A stretch of 64,000 bases of DNA from an uncultured Prevotella sp. (GTDB lineage Bacteria > Bacteroidota > Bacteroidia > Bacteroidales > Bacteroidaceae), in the NCBI GenBank assembly GCA_902798285.1, contig CADBVZ010000009.1:62001-126000 (forward strand), read 5' to 3'. Positions within the stretch are counted from its first letter, which is position 1. Every line of letters begins with the position of its first letter. A program made the translations under genes and the position numbers. Under the pieces are notes generated by a model. The model ran no database searches. It was not told where the DNA came from and saw nothing but the letters and a program-made list of their open reading frames with translations. Shown in pieces: positions 9,811 through 19,215 of this stretch.

Positions 9811-11070
9811 ATGTATGACCTGGCAGAACGGTTGTTTCCGATCTGCCGGAGTATCACTGGTAATGGCTTTCGCCAATCACTGGAAATAATACGCGAGATT
9901 CTGCCTGAGATCCAAGTAACAGAGGTTCCTTCTGGTACCCAGGTGTTTGACTGGACTGTGCCGAAGGAGTGGAATATACGTGGCGGATGGATTAAAAGAA
10001 AGTCGGGGGAGACAGTCGTTGACTTTAAAGACTCAAACCTTCATGTGATGGGCTATTCATTGCCGGTACATATGACAGTGAGTCGGGAAGAACTGCTGGA
10101 GCATGTGTATACAATACCCGAACAGCCAGAATGGATACCCTATGTGACATCATACTATAAGGAACGTTGGGGCTTTTGTATGTCAGACAAACAAAAGCAA
10201 ACACTGACTGATGATGAATATGAGGTGCTTATCGACAGTACGTTGGAAGACGGCTCATTGACATACGGAGAGTTAGTGCTTCCTGGTGATACTCAGGATG
10301 AGATTCTTATAACAACTTACCTCTGTCACCCGTCTATGGCTAATGATGAGTTGTCAGGGCCCTGTGTTCAGACTGAACTGGTGAAATATCTGAAGAGCCT
10401 GCCGCAACGTAGATATAGCTATCGCTTTATATGGAATCCGGAAACTATAGGTTCCATTACTTATCTTAGTCGTAATCTGCAGACTTTACAAGAGCATGTG
10501 AAGGCAGGTTTTGTGCTGAGTTGTGTAGGTGATAACCGGACGTATTCTATTTTGTCGTCCAAATATTGTGATACGTTGGCTGACCGTGTATTGGAGAATG
10601 TGCTGAAGTTCCATTATCCGGAATATAAGCATTATTCTTTCCTTGAGCGAGGCTCTGATGAAAGACAATATGGTTCTGCAGGAGTTGATCTGCCTGTTTG
10701 TGGCTTTTGTAGGAGTCTGTATCGGGAATATCCTGAGTATCACACCTCAGCAGACAACATGGATCTGATAAGTCCAGAGGGTTTGCAGGGAGCTTATGAA
10801 GTGATGGTAAAAGTGGTTAATGCCCTGGAGAATAATTATTTCTATCAGATGCAGTGTAAGTGTGAACCGCAGTTAGGAAAGCGCGGTTTGTATCCTACAA
10901 TCAGTAGAAAAGGTGTATATGATTCAGTGCGAGTCATGCAGCATTTTACTGCCTATGCCGACGGAAGAAATGACCTGATTGATATCAGTAACATTTTAAA
11001 CACCCCAGTTGATGAGCTTATCCCTTTGAAGGACAAGTTGATGGAACATCATTTATTGGCAATTAAGTAA
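9811..11070 (+). CDS. DUF4910 (M28-like) aminopeptidase-type protein of the polysaccharide cluster
   Basis: About 419 residues from the ATG at 9811; a GTG at 9790 would add seven residues, but homologues start close to 'MYDLAERLFPICRSITGNG', a family signature. A DUF2172-like beta domain is followed by a zinc-peptidase-like core with 'TTYLCHPSMANDELSGP' (His and Asp metal ligands), 'RFIWNPETIGSI', 'LERGSDERQY' and 'YREYPEYHTSADNMD' (His ligand). The C-terminus has a winged-helix-like region ('RKGVYDSVRVMQHF'). Members are common in surface-glycan clusters, probably acting as amidases or peptidases on a sugar precursor or lipid carrier; the true reaction is unknown. It sits between wzz and wzx in the same operon. 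Confidence 0.7.
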   Translation: MYDLAERLFPICRSITGNGFRQSLEIIREILPEIQVTEVPSGTQVFDWTVPKEWNIRGGWIKRKSGETVVDFKDSNLHVMGYSLPVHMTVSREELLEHVYTIPEQPEWIPYVTSYYKERWGFCMSDKQKQTLTDDEYEVLIDSTLEDGSLTYGELVLPGDTQDEILITTYLCHPSMANDELSGPCVQTELVKYLKSLPQRRYSYRFIWNPETIGSITYLSRNLQTLQEHVKAGFVLSCVGDNRTYSILSSKYCDTLADRVLENVLKFHYPEYKHYSFLERGSDERQYGSAGVDLPVCGFCRSLYREYPEYHTSADNMDLISPEGLQGAYEVMVKVVNALENNYFYQMQCKCEPQLGKRGLYPTISRKGVYDSVRVMQHFTAYADGRNDLIDISNILNTPVDELIPLKDKLMEHHLLAIK

Positions 11071-11072
11071 GA

Positions 11073-12491
11073 ATGTCGACAAGGAAAATAGTAACCAATA
11101 CAATTTATTATGGTGTAGTGCCGAAGTTGACAATGCTGTTGAGCATTGTTATCCTTCCACTAACGACGCCTTTCCTGACGACGTTTGATTATGGTATTTA
11201 CGGTGTTATATCTTCATATACAAGTTTGTTTGTTTCAATAGCTCCGTTAGGTTTGAACGTACATCTTACAAATAGTTATTTTGAATATCCGCGCCATTAC
11301 AATCTAGTGTGGGGTAGGCTGCTCATGCTGATGCTCATGTCGTCGTTCCTATTTGGAGTGGTAAACATGGGTATTCTGATGTATACCCTTCCGATGGAGG
11401 CTTCGTTGAACAAATTCTCATTATGTCTGTTGGGTACAATGCCCATCTTCCTCTTGGCTAATGGTTTGTTGGCACAGCATCTATTTCCTTTGCGTGAGAA
11501 TCCGAAACCGTTGGTATTTACCAACTTAGCAGGTTCGGTTTTCGGCATGCTCGTATCCTTCGTGATGATTTATTACTTCCACTTGGGATATTGGGGATTG
11601 ATTGCTAACGCGGCTGTATCGGTGCTATTCATCTTTGCGGTATTCATAAAATATGTTTGGGTAGACTTTGACATCCGTCCTATTCTTGATCGTAAGTGGC
11701 AAAGAATCAAGGAAATGTTACGTATAGCCTTACCGTTGGTGCCTCATACATTGGGTTTTGTTTTGTTGACCAGTTCGGCTCGTATTGTGATGAGTCAGTA
11801 TCATGTGTCATATGATGAGATAGGTCTTTATAGCCATGGTAGTACTATGGGAGATTATGCCGTCGTTATTACCTCGGCTCTTGTAACTGCTTTAGCACCA
11901 CAGATCCAGAGAGCATATCGGAGCGGAAATTTCAAAGCATATAGAAAACTATATCTTTTGTGCCAGATGGTGGCTCTTACAACAACATTCCTGATATGTA
12001 TCTGGATGCCAGAGATCTATTCCTTGCTAATTCGGAACGAGAATCTGGCCCAGTCATGCGACATTGCGAGTCTGTTGTGTTTTGCCAATGTAGTGTTCGC
12101 GTTCTATACGTTTATGAGTACACCGGCCTTCATCGAGAAGAATACGATGTATCTTCTGTGGTTGGTATTCGTACCAGGTCTGTTGAACTTTGCATTGTGT
12201 TATGCATTCATACCGTTCTATGGATATAGGGTAGCAATATATTCTACTATAATATCGTATTGGAGTCAGATGTTGATCCCGTTTTTCGTGGGTTACTACA
12301 AGAAGAATGTGAAGATGTGGTTAGGCAATCTCAAATGGATTATTATTATCTTGGCTGTAATACTTGTCGACCTGTTGTTGGCGAATGCTTGCATGTACAC
12401 TGCACTTTGGCTGAAGGTACTGCTGGTGTTCTTGACTGGTGGTAGTTTATTATACTTCTATCGGCATTATAGGTTGAACGAGCTGGTTTAG
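11073..12491 (+). CDS. wzx: Wzx-type polysaccharide flippase
   Basis: A 472-residue, highly hydrophobic protein with about 12-14 membrane spans, matching the MATE/MOP-superfamily oligosaccharide flippases. The N-terminus 'TNTIYYGVVPKLTMLLSIVILPLTT' and the central 'LPLVPHTLGFVLLTSSARIVMSQY' are typical. It moves undecaprenyl-linked repeat units across the inner membrane for Wzy polymerisation. It begins 2 bases after the aminopeptidase-like gene, so the two are probably translationally coupled. Confidence 0.85.
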   Translation: MSTRKIVTNTIYYGVVPKLTMLLSIVILPLTTPFLTTFDYGIYGVISSYTSLFVSIAPLGLNVHLTNSYFEYPRHYNLVWGRLLMLMLMSSFLFGVVNMGILMYTLPMEASLNKFSLCLLGTMPIFLLANGLLAQHLFPLRENPKPLVFTNLAGSVFGMLVSFVMIYYFHLGYWGLIANAAVSVLFIFAVFIKYVWVDFDIRPILDRKWQRIKEMLRIALPLVPHTLGFVLLTSSARIVMSQYHVSYDEIGLYSHGSTMGDYAVVITSALVTALAPQIQRAYRSGNFKAYRKLYLLCQMVALTTTFLICIWMPEIYSLLIRNENLAQSCDIASLLCFANVVFAFYTFMSTPAFIEKNTMYLLWLVFVPGLLNFALCYAFIPFYGYRVAIYSTIISYWSQMLIPFFVGYYKKNVKMWLGNLKWIIIILAVILVDLLLANACMYTALWLKVLLVFLTGGSLLYFYRHYRLNELV

Positions 12492-12500
12492 AGTTCTTAT

Positions 12501-13496
12501 ATGAGTAAAAAGATGAAAGTTTCCATTGTTGTTCCTGTATACAATGTTGCTCCATATATCGCAGAATGTATTCAGAGTGTCATGCATCAATCTTGGCAAG
12601 GGGCATTGGAGTGCATCTTTGTTGATGATTGTGGTACAGACGATAGCATGGCTGTTGTAGAAAAGGAGTTGCAAGAATATCAGGGTGCAATAGATTTTCG
12701 GATTCTTCATCATGAGAGAAATCGTGGCCTCTCGGCAGCAAGGAATACAGGTTTGGAAGCCGTGACTGGTGATTATGTGTATTTCCTGGATAGTGATGAT
12801 GAGATAACGCCCAACTGTATTGAGCTACTTGCTAAACCATTGGAGAAGGAAGCTTTTGACTTGGTAGTAGGTGACTATAGGATAGTAGGCAGCGAAATGT
12901 CAAAGCCCCCATTACTTCTTCAGGATGGGAGTTCATTATATGGTAAAGCCGTGTTACATGCATATCGGAAAAGCGAGTGGTATATGCTATCGGTGAATAA
13001 GCTATACCGGGTAGGATTCCTAAAATCAAATAGTCTTCATTTCTATGAGGGTATCATTCATGAAGATGAATTGTGGAGTTTCCAGATAGCCTGCTTGGCT
13101 CAGTCGTTATCTGTAGTGGGGCATGAAACCTATATATATAAGGTACGTGCGGGGAGTATCACTGTGAAGAAGAATCATAAATACCGCTGTGATTGTATCA
13201 ATGTTATTTTGAGTGAGATGGATAAGTCTGCAAAGCAATATCATTTGCAGAACGATAAAGACGTATACAATCTTCTGCAGAACTTTCGGATGATAATGAT
13301 GTACTCTGTTTATTCAGAGGCACCTTCTCTTTTTAAGGAGTTTTATTTGAAGCAGAGTCAGATTGCAACCATTTCCTGGAAAGATTGCTTTATGCGTGAT
13401 GGTCTGGACATCCGTAAGCAATTACGCGATCTTCATATATTGATGCCATTCAGTCTCGCACTTCCATATTTAAAGTTGCTGTTCTGCTTTTTATAA
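12501..13496 (+). CDS. Glycosyltransferase family 2
   Basis: A 331-residue GT-A enzyme. The start is MSKKMKVSIVVPVYNV. Nucleotide-sugar binding residues are visible in 'IFVDDCGTDDSM', 'NRGLSAARNTGLEAVTGDYVYFLDSDDE' (DxD at about 95-97) and 'EGIIHEDELWSFQIA' (acidic ED pair of the acceptor site). It adds one sugar to the lipid-linked repeat; donor and linkage cannot be read. Its first 100 residues are strikingly similar to the glycosyltransferase that starts at 63517 in the ABC-exporter cluster. Confidence 0.85.
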   Translation: MSKKMKVSIVVPVYNVAPYIAECIQSVMHQSWQGALECIFVDDCGTDDSMAVVEKELQEYQGAIDFRILHHERNRGLSAARNTGLEAVTGDYVYFLDSDDEITPNCIELLAKPLEKEAFDLVVGDYRIVGSEMSKPPLLLQDGSSLYGKAVLHAYRKSEWYMLSVNKLYRVGFLKSNSLHFYEGIIHEDELWSFQIACLAQSLSVVGHETYIYKVRAGSITVKKNHKYRCDCINVILSEMDKSAKQYHLQNDKDVYNLLQNFRMIMMYSVYSEAPSLFKEFYLKQSQIATISWKDCFMRDGLDIRKQLRDLHILMPFSLALPYLKLLFCFL

Positions 13497-13503
13497 TTGA
13501 GAA

Positions 13504-14709
13504 ATGGAAGAGAACCAGATAGTTATATCTAAGTATCTACATTATTTCTGTTACCTTCTTATGATGGAAGTATTCCTCATGGGAAGTGGACAGGATCTCC
13601 ATGTGACAGGTTTCCTCACGCTGCGCATGGTCAATTTCATTATAGCTATGTTTATTGGCCTCCGTTTTCTCATACTATCTGGTGAGTTCCCGAAGACTGT
13701 TCTGTTGTTAGTGGTAGCATTTACACTTCCATTAGTCCTATCTGTAATGGTAGCACATATTGTAGGCTCTGATATGGGGCTTGTCTTCGATGATATAAAG
13801 CCGATCCTATATTTTTATATGATCTTCTTTTATTACTATGTATCCTCTTCAGAGAAAATTATCCAACGTGCATTTGATATCCTTCTGTTGGCGGGTAAAA
13901 TCATGACCGTATTCTATCTGATTTATGTATTGCTGACAGACGTCTTTAATATTATACCTTATGCAGTTGCTTATCAGACACTAGATTCCATGAACTCTTT
14001 CATGTTCAGAGGAATTGGTAGTGCAGTGTATTATAAGGGATTCGTCTTTCTCCCTATTGCTGCGGTTGGTTTTTTCAGAGAAAAGAAATATGTATGGCTG
14101 TTGTTATCGACATTAGCTATCTATTTCTCTTTTACACGAGGTCTTTATTTGTTATTGGTATTTGGTGTCCTCTTTTTCTATTTGAGGACTCGACATATCG
14201 ATATCGTGAGGATAGTGGCATTGGTTTTAGTAGGACTTCTATTCTATGTGGCGGCTGAACAATTCGGAATTTTCTCTTTTGAGCAGTCATTTATGGATAA
14301 CCGTGAGGAGTCTGATTACACCCGAGTAGCTATCATGCATCAAGTGTACGAAGCCATAACTTGGTGGTCAGCCATCATAGGTCATGGTTTCGGCTTTGGT
14401 ATTGAAGAGCGTTCCTCATACATGGAAATATCCTATCTGGATATTTTTCATAAACAAGGTATTTTCGGCCTTACTGTCTGGATCTTGTTATTGGTTTCTG
14501 TCATCAGTTTTGGAAGGTCTGTTTCTCAGAAATATAAGGAAACGGCAGATTTTTGGGTAACGGCAGTATTGATGGTTTATTTGCAATCATTCTTTAATCC
14601 ATATATAAACAATCCTATGGGTCTCACTGTGATATTGATGGGACTCGTATTCTGTTATCGATTCTCTCATGATGTGCATTTTGCCGATAGTAGTCCTGTA
14701 CAATGTTGA
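13504..14709 (+). CDS. wzy: Wzy-type O-antigen/capsule polymerase
   Basis: A 401-residue integral membrane protein with about ten spans and one large loop at about 255-310 ('QFGIFSFEQSFMDNREESDYTRVAIMHQVYEAITWWSAIIGHGFGFGIEE'-type region, split by charged residues). The GHGFGFG motif after an Arg-containing loop is typical of the Wzy_C/O-antigen ligase superfamily. It would polymerise flipped repeat units in the periplasm. Its 3' end overlaps the next glycosyltransferase by 41 bases, an unusually long overlap in this operon. WaaL-type ligase activity cannot be excluded from sequence alone. Confidence 0.75.
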   Translation: MEENQIVISKYLHYFCYLLMMEVFLMGSGQDLHVTGFLTLRMVNFIIAMFIGLRFLILSGEFPKTVLLLVVAFTLPLVLSVMVAHIVGSDMGLVFDDIKPILYFYMIFFYYYVSSSEKIIQRAFDILLLAGKIMTVFYLIYVLLTDVFNIIPYAVAYQTLDSMNSFMFRGIGSAVYYKGFVFLPIAAVGFFREKKYVWLLLSTLAIYFSFTRGLYLLLVFGVLFFYLRTRHIDIVRIVALVLVGLLFYVAAEQFGIFSFEQSFMDNREESDYTRVAIMHQVYEAITWWSAIIGHGFGFGIEERSSYMEISYLDIFHKQGIFGLTVWILLLVSVISFGRSVSQKYKETADFWVTAVLMVYLQSFFNPYINNPMGLTVILMGLVFCYRFSHDVHFADSSPVQC

Positions 14710-15472
14710 CTTTCACGAGACGAATGTCTATCATACGCTTCTGAGTCACATGGCAGGAGAGAGAATTCTGATTTATGAGAACTCGCCAGAGCCACAGAAT
14801 AAGTGTTACGAAAGTGAGCAAATCATATATTACCACGACTCTCATAATGGGGGCGTATCTGCTGCCTATAATTATGGAGCAACTGTGGCAAGACAATTAG
14901 AAGATGTTAATGCTGTTTTATTGTTGGATGAAGATACTCAGTTTGAGTCTGATTACCTTTCTGTCTTACAGACAGCCTGCCAGGCCAATCCACATATAAA
15001 CCTGTTTGTACCACAGGTGCTTTATGCTGAAGATAAGCCGTTTTCTCCTATTCACAGGGGAATACATTGGCATCGGGGGACTATGCTCAACGAGGGTATA
15101 TACAATATGAAGGATTATCTGCCTGTTAATAGTGGGGCATGTATTCGTTTGTCAGCCTTTGAAAAAGTTGGAGGATACAATAAGGATATCCGTTTAGATT
15201 TTGCAGATTTTGATTTTTTCTCTCGAATGTCCGCTCTATACGACACCTTTTATCGTGTAGGTAGTATAGCTCGTCAGTCTTTTTCTAATGAGGAGACGCG
15301 GGCTGACATCTTGTTTAGAAGATATCAGTTCTATATAGAGGGTGCACGGATAGCACGTCGGAATCCGCTGATTCGTAAGATGGTGAATATAGAAGTCATG
15401 CGCCATACGTTGGCGTTGACAGTCCGGACCCGTAGATTTATGTTTATTAATTATTTGATTCAGAATTATTGA
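14669..15472 (+). CDS. Glycosyltransferase family 2, rhamnosyltransferase-like
   Basis: A 267-residue GT2 protein: 'ILPIVVLYNVD', 'YHDSHNGGVSAAYNYG', 'AVLLLDEDTQFESDYL' (DxD-type metal site) and 'PVNSGACIRLSAFEKVGGYNKDIRLDFADFDFFSRM', the pattern of the RfbF/rhamnosyltransferase branch. It overlaps wzy by 41 bases, and the ATG inside wzy is needed to keep the first GT strand, so the overlap is real. It also overlaps the next gene by 4 bases. The donor sugar is not determined. Confidence 0.8.
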   Translation: MMCILPIVVLYNVDFHETNVYHTLLSHMAGERILIYENSPEPQNKCYESEQIIYYHDSHNGGVSAAYNYGATVARQLEDVNAVLLLDEDTQFESDYLSVLQTACQANPHINLFVPQVLYAEDKPFSPIHRGIHWHRGTMLNEGIYNMKDYLPVNSGACIRLSAFEKVGGYNKDIRLDFADFDFFSRMSALYDTFYRVGSIARQSFSNEETRADILFRRYQFYIEGARIARRNPLIRKMVNIEVMRHTLALTVRTRRFMFINYLIQNY

Positions 15473-16176
15473 TGATATCTGTATGTCTTGCTACATATAA
15501 TGGTCAGCGCTTCATCAAACGACAGATAACCTCTATACTCAGCCAGATTGGCGAAGAAGATGAGGTGGTTGTTTCTGATGACGGTTCTACAGATGATACT
15601 TTGACAATTCTAAGAGATCTGAATGACTCAAGAATTCGTATCATTGATGGTGCCCATCGCCATTCTCCCACTTGGAATTTTGAGAAAGCTTTAGAGGGGG
15701 CACGAGGCGAGTATATCTTCCTGTCAGATCAGGATGATGTGTGGATGCCGGAAAAGGTTTCTGTTACAATGAAGTATCTCCAGCAGTATGATTGTGTTGT
15801 CAGTGATAATGTGATAGTAGATGCCGAAGGTAGTGTGATTGCTGATTCTTTTTATGCTATTAATAAAACCCGCCCAGGGAAGTATTACAATCTTCTGATT
15901 AAAAACGGCTATTTAGGTTGTTGTATGGCATTCCGTCGTTGTGTACTTGAGTCAGCACTTCCGTTTCCGTCAGATGCTCCCGATCACGACGGATGGATAG
16001 GAAATGTTGCGGCATTTAAGTATTCGGTATGCTTTATTCCTGATAAACTGATACATTATAGTCGTCATGGCGGCAATGCTTCCACGACCTCTGACCCCAG
16101 TGCTTTTTCTTTTTGGCAGAAGTTATACTTCCGCTGGAGTGTTATACTTAATCTGTTTCATATCATCAAATTATGA
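15469..16176 (+). CDS. Glycosyltransferase family 2
   Basis: A 235-residue GT-A enzyme: 'MISVCLATYNGQRFIKRQITSILSQ', 'VVVSDDGSTDDTL', 'GEYIFLSDQDDVWMPEK' (acidic metal site) and 'DAPDHDGWIGNVAAF' (acceptor-site acids). It resembles the short RfbG/alpha-L-Rha transferase-like GT2 group. Overlaps of 4 bases with both neighbours point to tight translational coupling. Confidence 0.8.
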   Translation: MMISVCLATYNGQRFIKRQITSILSQIGEEDEVVVSDDGSTDDTLTILRDLNDSRIRIIDGAHRHSPTWNFEKALEGARGEYIFLSDQDDVWMPEKVSVTMKYLQQYDCVVSDNVIVDAEGSVIADSFYAINKTRPGKYYNLLIKNGYLGCCMAFRRCVLESALPFPSDAPDHDGWIGNVAAFKYSVCFIPDKLIHYSRHGGNASTTSDPSAFSFWQKLYFRWSVILNLFHIIKL

Positions 16177-16967
16177 AGAAAGGATTAGTGTCGGTAATTA
16201 TACCTTGTTATAATCAAGGTTGCTATTTGTCTGAGGCCTTGGATAGCGTGATGCGCCAAACCTATCCAAACTGGGAATGTATTATTATCAACGATGGCTC
16301 TAAGGATCAAACGGATGCTGTCGCTAAAGAATACTGTCAGAAGGATAGCCGTATCAGATATATTTCTCAGGAGAATTCGGGAGTTATAGCTGCCAGAAAT
16401 CGTGCAGTTAGTGAGTCATCTGGAGAGTTTATACTTCCTTTGGATGCCGACGATTATATATCAACTCATTATTTGGAAAAGGCAGTTCATGTAATGCAAT
16501 CGGATTCCTCTTGTAAGATCGTATATGGTAAAGGTTGGTTGACGGGTGAGAAAAATGAGCCTTTTATATTACCGCCTTTTTCTATAGAGGGTCTTTTAAG
16601 GGATAATTGTATCTATAACTCCTCCATGTTCCGTCGTCAGGATTTTGATACTGTTGGCGGTTATAATCCCAATATGAAGGATGGTTATGAAGATTGGAAT
16701 CTATGGCTCTCTTTATTGGAGAGTGGAGGTCGTGTTCATAAATTAGGCGAAATAGTTTATTACTATAGAATCCTATCTCATTCAAGAACGTCAGGTGCGG
16801 ATCGGAATGAAATGAAACTAAGACTTCAGATAATGGAAAACCATAAGGAGCTTTATTTAAAGCATTATAATGGACAATACGACAGACTTCTGATCTTAAG
16901 TCCGTCAAGAATATGGTTTAAGATGGTTTCTGCAATCTGCAAGTTAAGAAAGTCAATTAGAAAATAA
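16173..16967 (+). CDS. Glycosyltransferase family 2
   Basis: A 264-residue GT-A enzyme with 'VSVIIPCYNQGCYLSEALDSVMRQTY', 'CIIINDGSKDQTDAV', 'GEFILPLDADDYIS' (DADD metal site) and 'MKDGYEDWNLWLSLLESG' (ED acceptor motif). It is the fourth GT2 in the operon. Together with the GT4 at 22546 and an initiating transferase this suggests a repeat unit of about five or six sugars, an inference from gene count. Confidence 0.85.
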   Translation: MKKGLVSVIIPCYNQGCYLSEALDSVMRQTYPNWECIIINDGSKDQTDAVAKEYCQKDSRIRYISQENSGVIAARNRAVSESSGEFILPLDADDYISTHYLEKAVHVMQSDSSCKIVYGKGWLTGEKNEPFILPPFSIEGLLRDNCIYNSSMFRRQDFDTVGGYNPNMKDGYEDWNLWLSLLESGGRVHKLGEIVYYYRILSHSRTSGADRNEMKLRLQIMENHKELYLKHYNGQYDRLLILSPSRIWFKMVSAICKLRKSIRK

Positions 16968-16978
16968 TTAAGAATTAA

Positions 16979-18106
16979 ATGCTATACATATCTTTGTTTG
17001 TGCCATTGTTGCTGTCAGTCGGCTTGGCCATGTACATTATTCCGCGTATTCTGGTGGTAAGTACGAAGAAGAATCTGAATCTCCCACCTCGTCATACAGA
17101 TAAGGGGCGTCGGCCTGTTCCTCGTTTGGGAGGCGTATCGTTGTTCCCGATTCTGGTGATTTGTGTGGGTGTTGCGGTTGTATCCTGTCTAATGCAGGAT
17201 TGGCATGTGCTTCTGCTTGAAGAGAATGATTCCACCTTTGTACAATATATGTTCGCTATAGCTGGACTGACGACGATGTATCTTTTAGGTGTTATGGACG
17301 ACCTTATTGGGGTGTCTTTGTCGTGGAAACTAATCATTGAGTTTCTGGCAGCCTTGTTGATACCGTTGTCTGGTCTTTGGCTTGACCAAATGCATGGATT
17401 GTTAGGCATTTATGAACTCCCATATATGTTGGGTATGCCGTTTACCGTCTTGACGGTTATATTTATTTCAAACACGATCCCCATGTTGGATGATGTCGAT
17501 GGTTTGGCATCAGGTATGGCGATGATGGCATTCTCAGTTTTGGGTGTCTTGGCAATTATTGCCAATCAACCATTCCTACTGATGATATGTGCAGCGATGG
17601 TAGGTATGCTCTTACCATTTTTCTTCCGTAATATGATGGGGTGGCGAATAGGCTGGCGTAATATCTATCTTGGAGGTACGGGCGGTCTTACTATTGGCTA
17701 TATGCTGAGTTTCGTGGTAATAGCCTTGAGTCGCCAGGGTGGTTATACCTTGCCCGATGGTGTTATTATGATATGCTTCGGTACGCTGTTGATTCCGATG
17801 TTTGATGTATTACGTGTTGCAGTGATGCGTACTGTTAACCATGTGAGTGTGTTTACACGTGACAATAACCATATACATCATCGACTAATGATGGGTGGCA
17901 TGGGGCCTGTAGGGGTCCTGGTAACGATTATTGCCGTTACGGTATTCTTTATCCTTCTAAATGTCGTAGGCGTATGGATGGATTGGAACCTGTCTATCCT
18001 GTTAGTAAGTAATGTGGCATTATGGCTTGTATTGCAGGTAGTGATTAGTTATTACAAGAACAAGAATGTTTCTGAAGAAAAACAAGAAAAAGAATGGATA
18101 ATATAA
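16979..18106 (+). CDS. WecA/MraY-family paralogue with degenerate catalytic motifs
   Basis: A 375-residue protein with about 10-11 membrane spans and a clear polyisoprenyl-phosphate hexose-1-phosphate transferase fold: 'RPVPRLGG' (45-52), M106-D107-D108-L, and 'NHIHHRL' near the end. Two active-site motifs are altered. The family NxxNxxDGIDGLA is N165-T-I-P-M-L-D171-D-V-D174-G here, losing the second Asn, and the family M-G-D-T-G-S is L231-G-G-T-G-G236, replacing the Asp needed for metal-dependent catalysis by Gly. An intact paralogue follows, overlapping it by 13 bases. It may be inactive and act as a partner or regulator of the intact enzyme. Confidence 0.75.
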   Translation: MLYISLFVPLLLSVGLAMYIIPRILVVSTKKNLNLPPRHTDKGRRPVPRLGGVSLFPILVICVGVAVVSCLMQDWHVLLLEENDSTFVQYMFAIAGLTTMYLLGVMDDLIGVSLSWKLIIEFLAALLIPLSGLWLDQMHGLLGIYELPYMLGMPFTVLTVIFISNTIPMLDDVDGLASGMAMMAFSVLGVLAIIANQPFLLMICAAMVGMLLPFFFRNMMGWRIGWRNIYLGGTGGLTIGYMLSFVVIALSRQGGYTLPDGVIMICFGTLLIPMFDVLRVAVMRTVNHVSVFTRDNNHIHHRLMMGGMGPVGVLVTIIAVTVFFILLNVVGVWMDWNLSILLVSNVALWLVLQVVISYYKNKNVSEEKQEKEWII

Positions 18107-19215
18107 TGATTATGGCTTTCTCGATAGCAGTACCATTTCTGCTGTCAGCAGTTCTGGGATGGTTGTTCATTCCGAGGGTATTGATATTAAGTCATCGTAG
18201 GCGGTTGTATGATATACCCGATGACCGTAAGATGCATGACCGTCCAGTCCCTCGTTTAGGAGGAATCACGTTCTTGCCTATTCTACTCATCTGTATCTGT
18301 CTGACCATTGGATTCTGGGTGATGTTAGGTGTTCCGTATGTAACTGATCGCCTCAATCTTATGATTATCCGTTTCTGTCTGCTCTTTGTCGGTATGATGA
18401 TGCTGTTTTTGGTTGGTGTCGTCGATGATCTGATAGGTGTCACATACAAAGCAAAGTTCATGGTACAGATAGCTTGTGCTTTCTTGTTCCCGCTTTCTGG
18501 CATGTGGATTCATGATCTGTCTGGATTATTCTGGATACATGAGATTCCTGCATGTGTTGGTATACCCTTGACCGTTTTTGTTGTTGTATATGTGATAAAT
18601 GGTATTAATCTCATTGATGGTATTGATGGCCTAGCTGCTGGTATCTGTGGTATATCCCTGCTTACTTTAGGTATTGCAGCTGCGGTTATGGCTCAGCATT
18701 TCTTTCTGCTCTTTGCTTTTGGCATGTTTGGTATTTTAGTTCCTTTCTGGATATATAATGTCTTCGGTAATGTACAGAAGAGCCATAAAATATTCATGGG
18801 CGATACGGGTAGCCTTACTTTGGGTTATCTTGTGAGTTTCCTGCTAATATATATGGCTGGAGAATCAGGAAAAACTTTCCCATCTGAGATGCTTATTATT
18901 GGCTTATCAACAGTACTTCTTCCGATGTTTGATATTGTCAGAGTGGTTATAGCACGTATGAAAAACCATCGCAACCCCTTCCTGCCGGATAAAAACCATA
19001 TTCATCACAAACTGCTTCGTACAGGACTAAGTGCCCGTTGGGTCATGGCAGTTCTGGTTATGGTGTCATTACTTATCGTCCTTGTGACTATATTAGGTGT
19101 AGATTTGCATTTGGGGGCAACATTGATCTTCCTTGTTGATCTGGGAGTTTGGTTGATATTTGATTATACAGCAAACTACTTTATTCATAAGAATCATCGA
19201 AAAAAGTATGAGTAA
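18094..19215 (+). CDS. WecA-like undecaprenyl-phosphate sugar-1-phosphate transferase (initiating enzyme)
   Basis: A 373-residue membrane enzyme with all family motifs: 'RPVPRLGG' (50-57), D111-D112-L-I-G, N169-GIN-L-ID175-GID178-GLA, M235-GDTGS240 and 'NHIHHKLL'. It transfers a HexNAc-1-phosphate from UDP-sugar to undecaprenyl phosphate on the cytosolic side and so starts repeat-unit synthesis. UDP-GlcNAc or a CapE/F-derived sugar are candidate substrates. It overlaps the degenerate paralogue upstream by 13 bases and the next gene by 8 bases. Confidence 0.85.
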   Translation: MDNIMIMAFSIAVPFLLSAVLGWLFIPRVLILSHRRRLYDIPDDRKMHDRPVPRLGGITFLPILLICICLTIGFWVMLGVPYVTDRLNLMIIRFCLLFVGMMMLFLVGVVDDLIGVTYKAKFMVQIACAFLFPLSGMWIHDLSGLFWIHEIPACVGIPLTVFVVVYVINGINLIDGIDGLAAGICGISLLTLGIAAAVMAQHFFLLFAFGMFGILVPFWIYNVFGNVQKSHKIFMGDTGSLTLGYLVSFLLIYMAGESGKTFPSEMLIIGLSTVLLPMFDIVRVVIARMKNHRNPFLPDKNHIHHKLLRTGLSARWVMAVLVMVSLLIVLVTILGVDLHLGATLIFLVDLGVWLIFDYTANYFIHKNHRKKYE

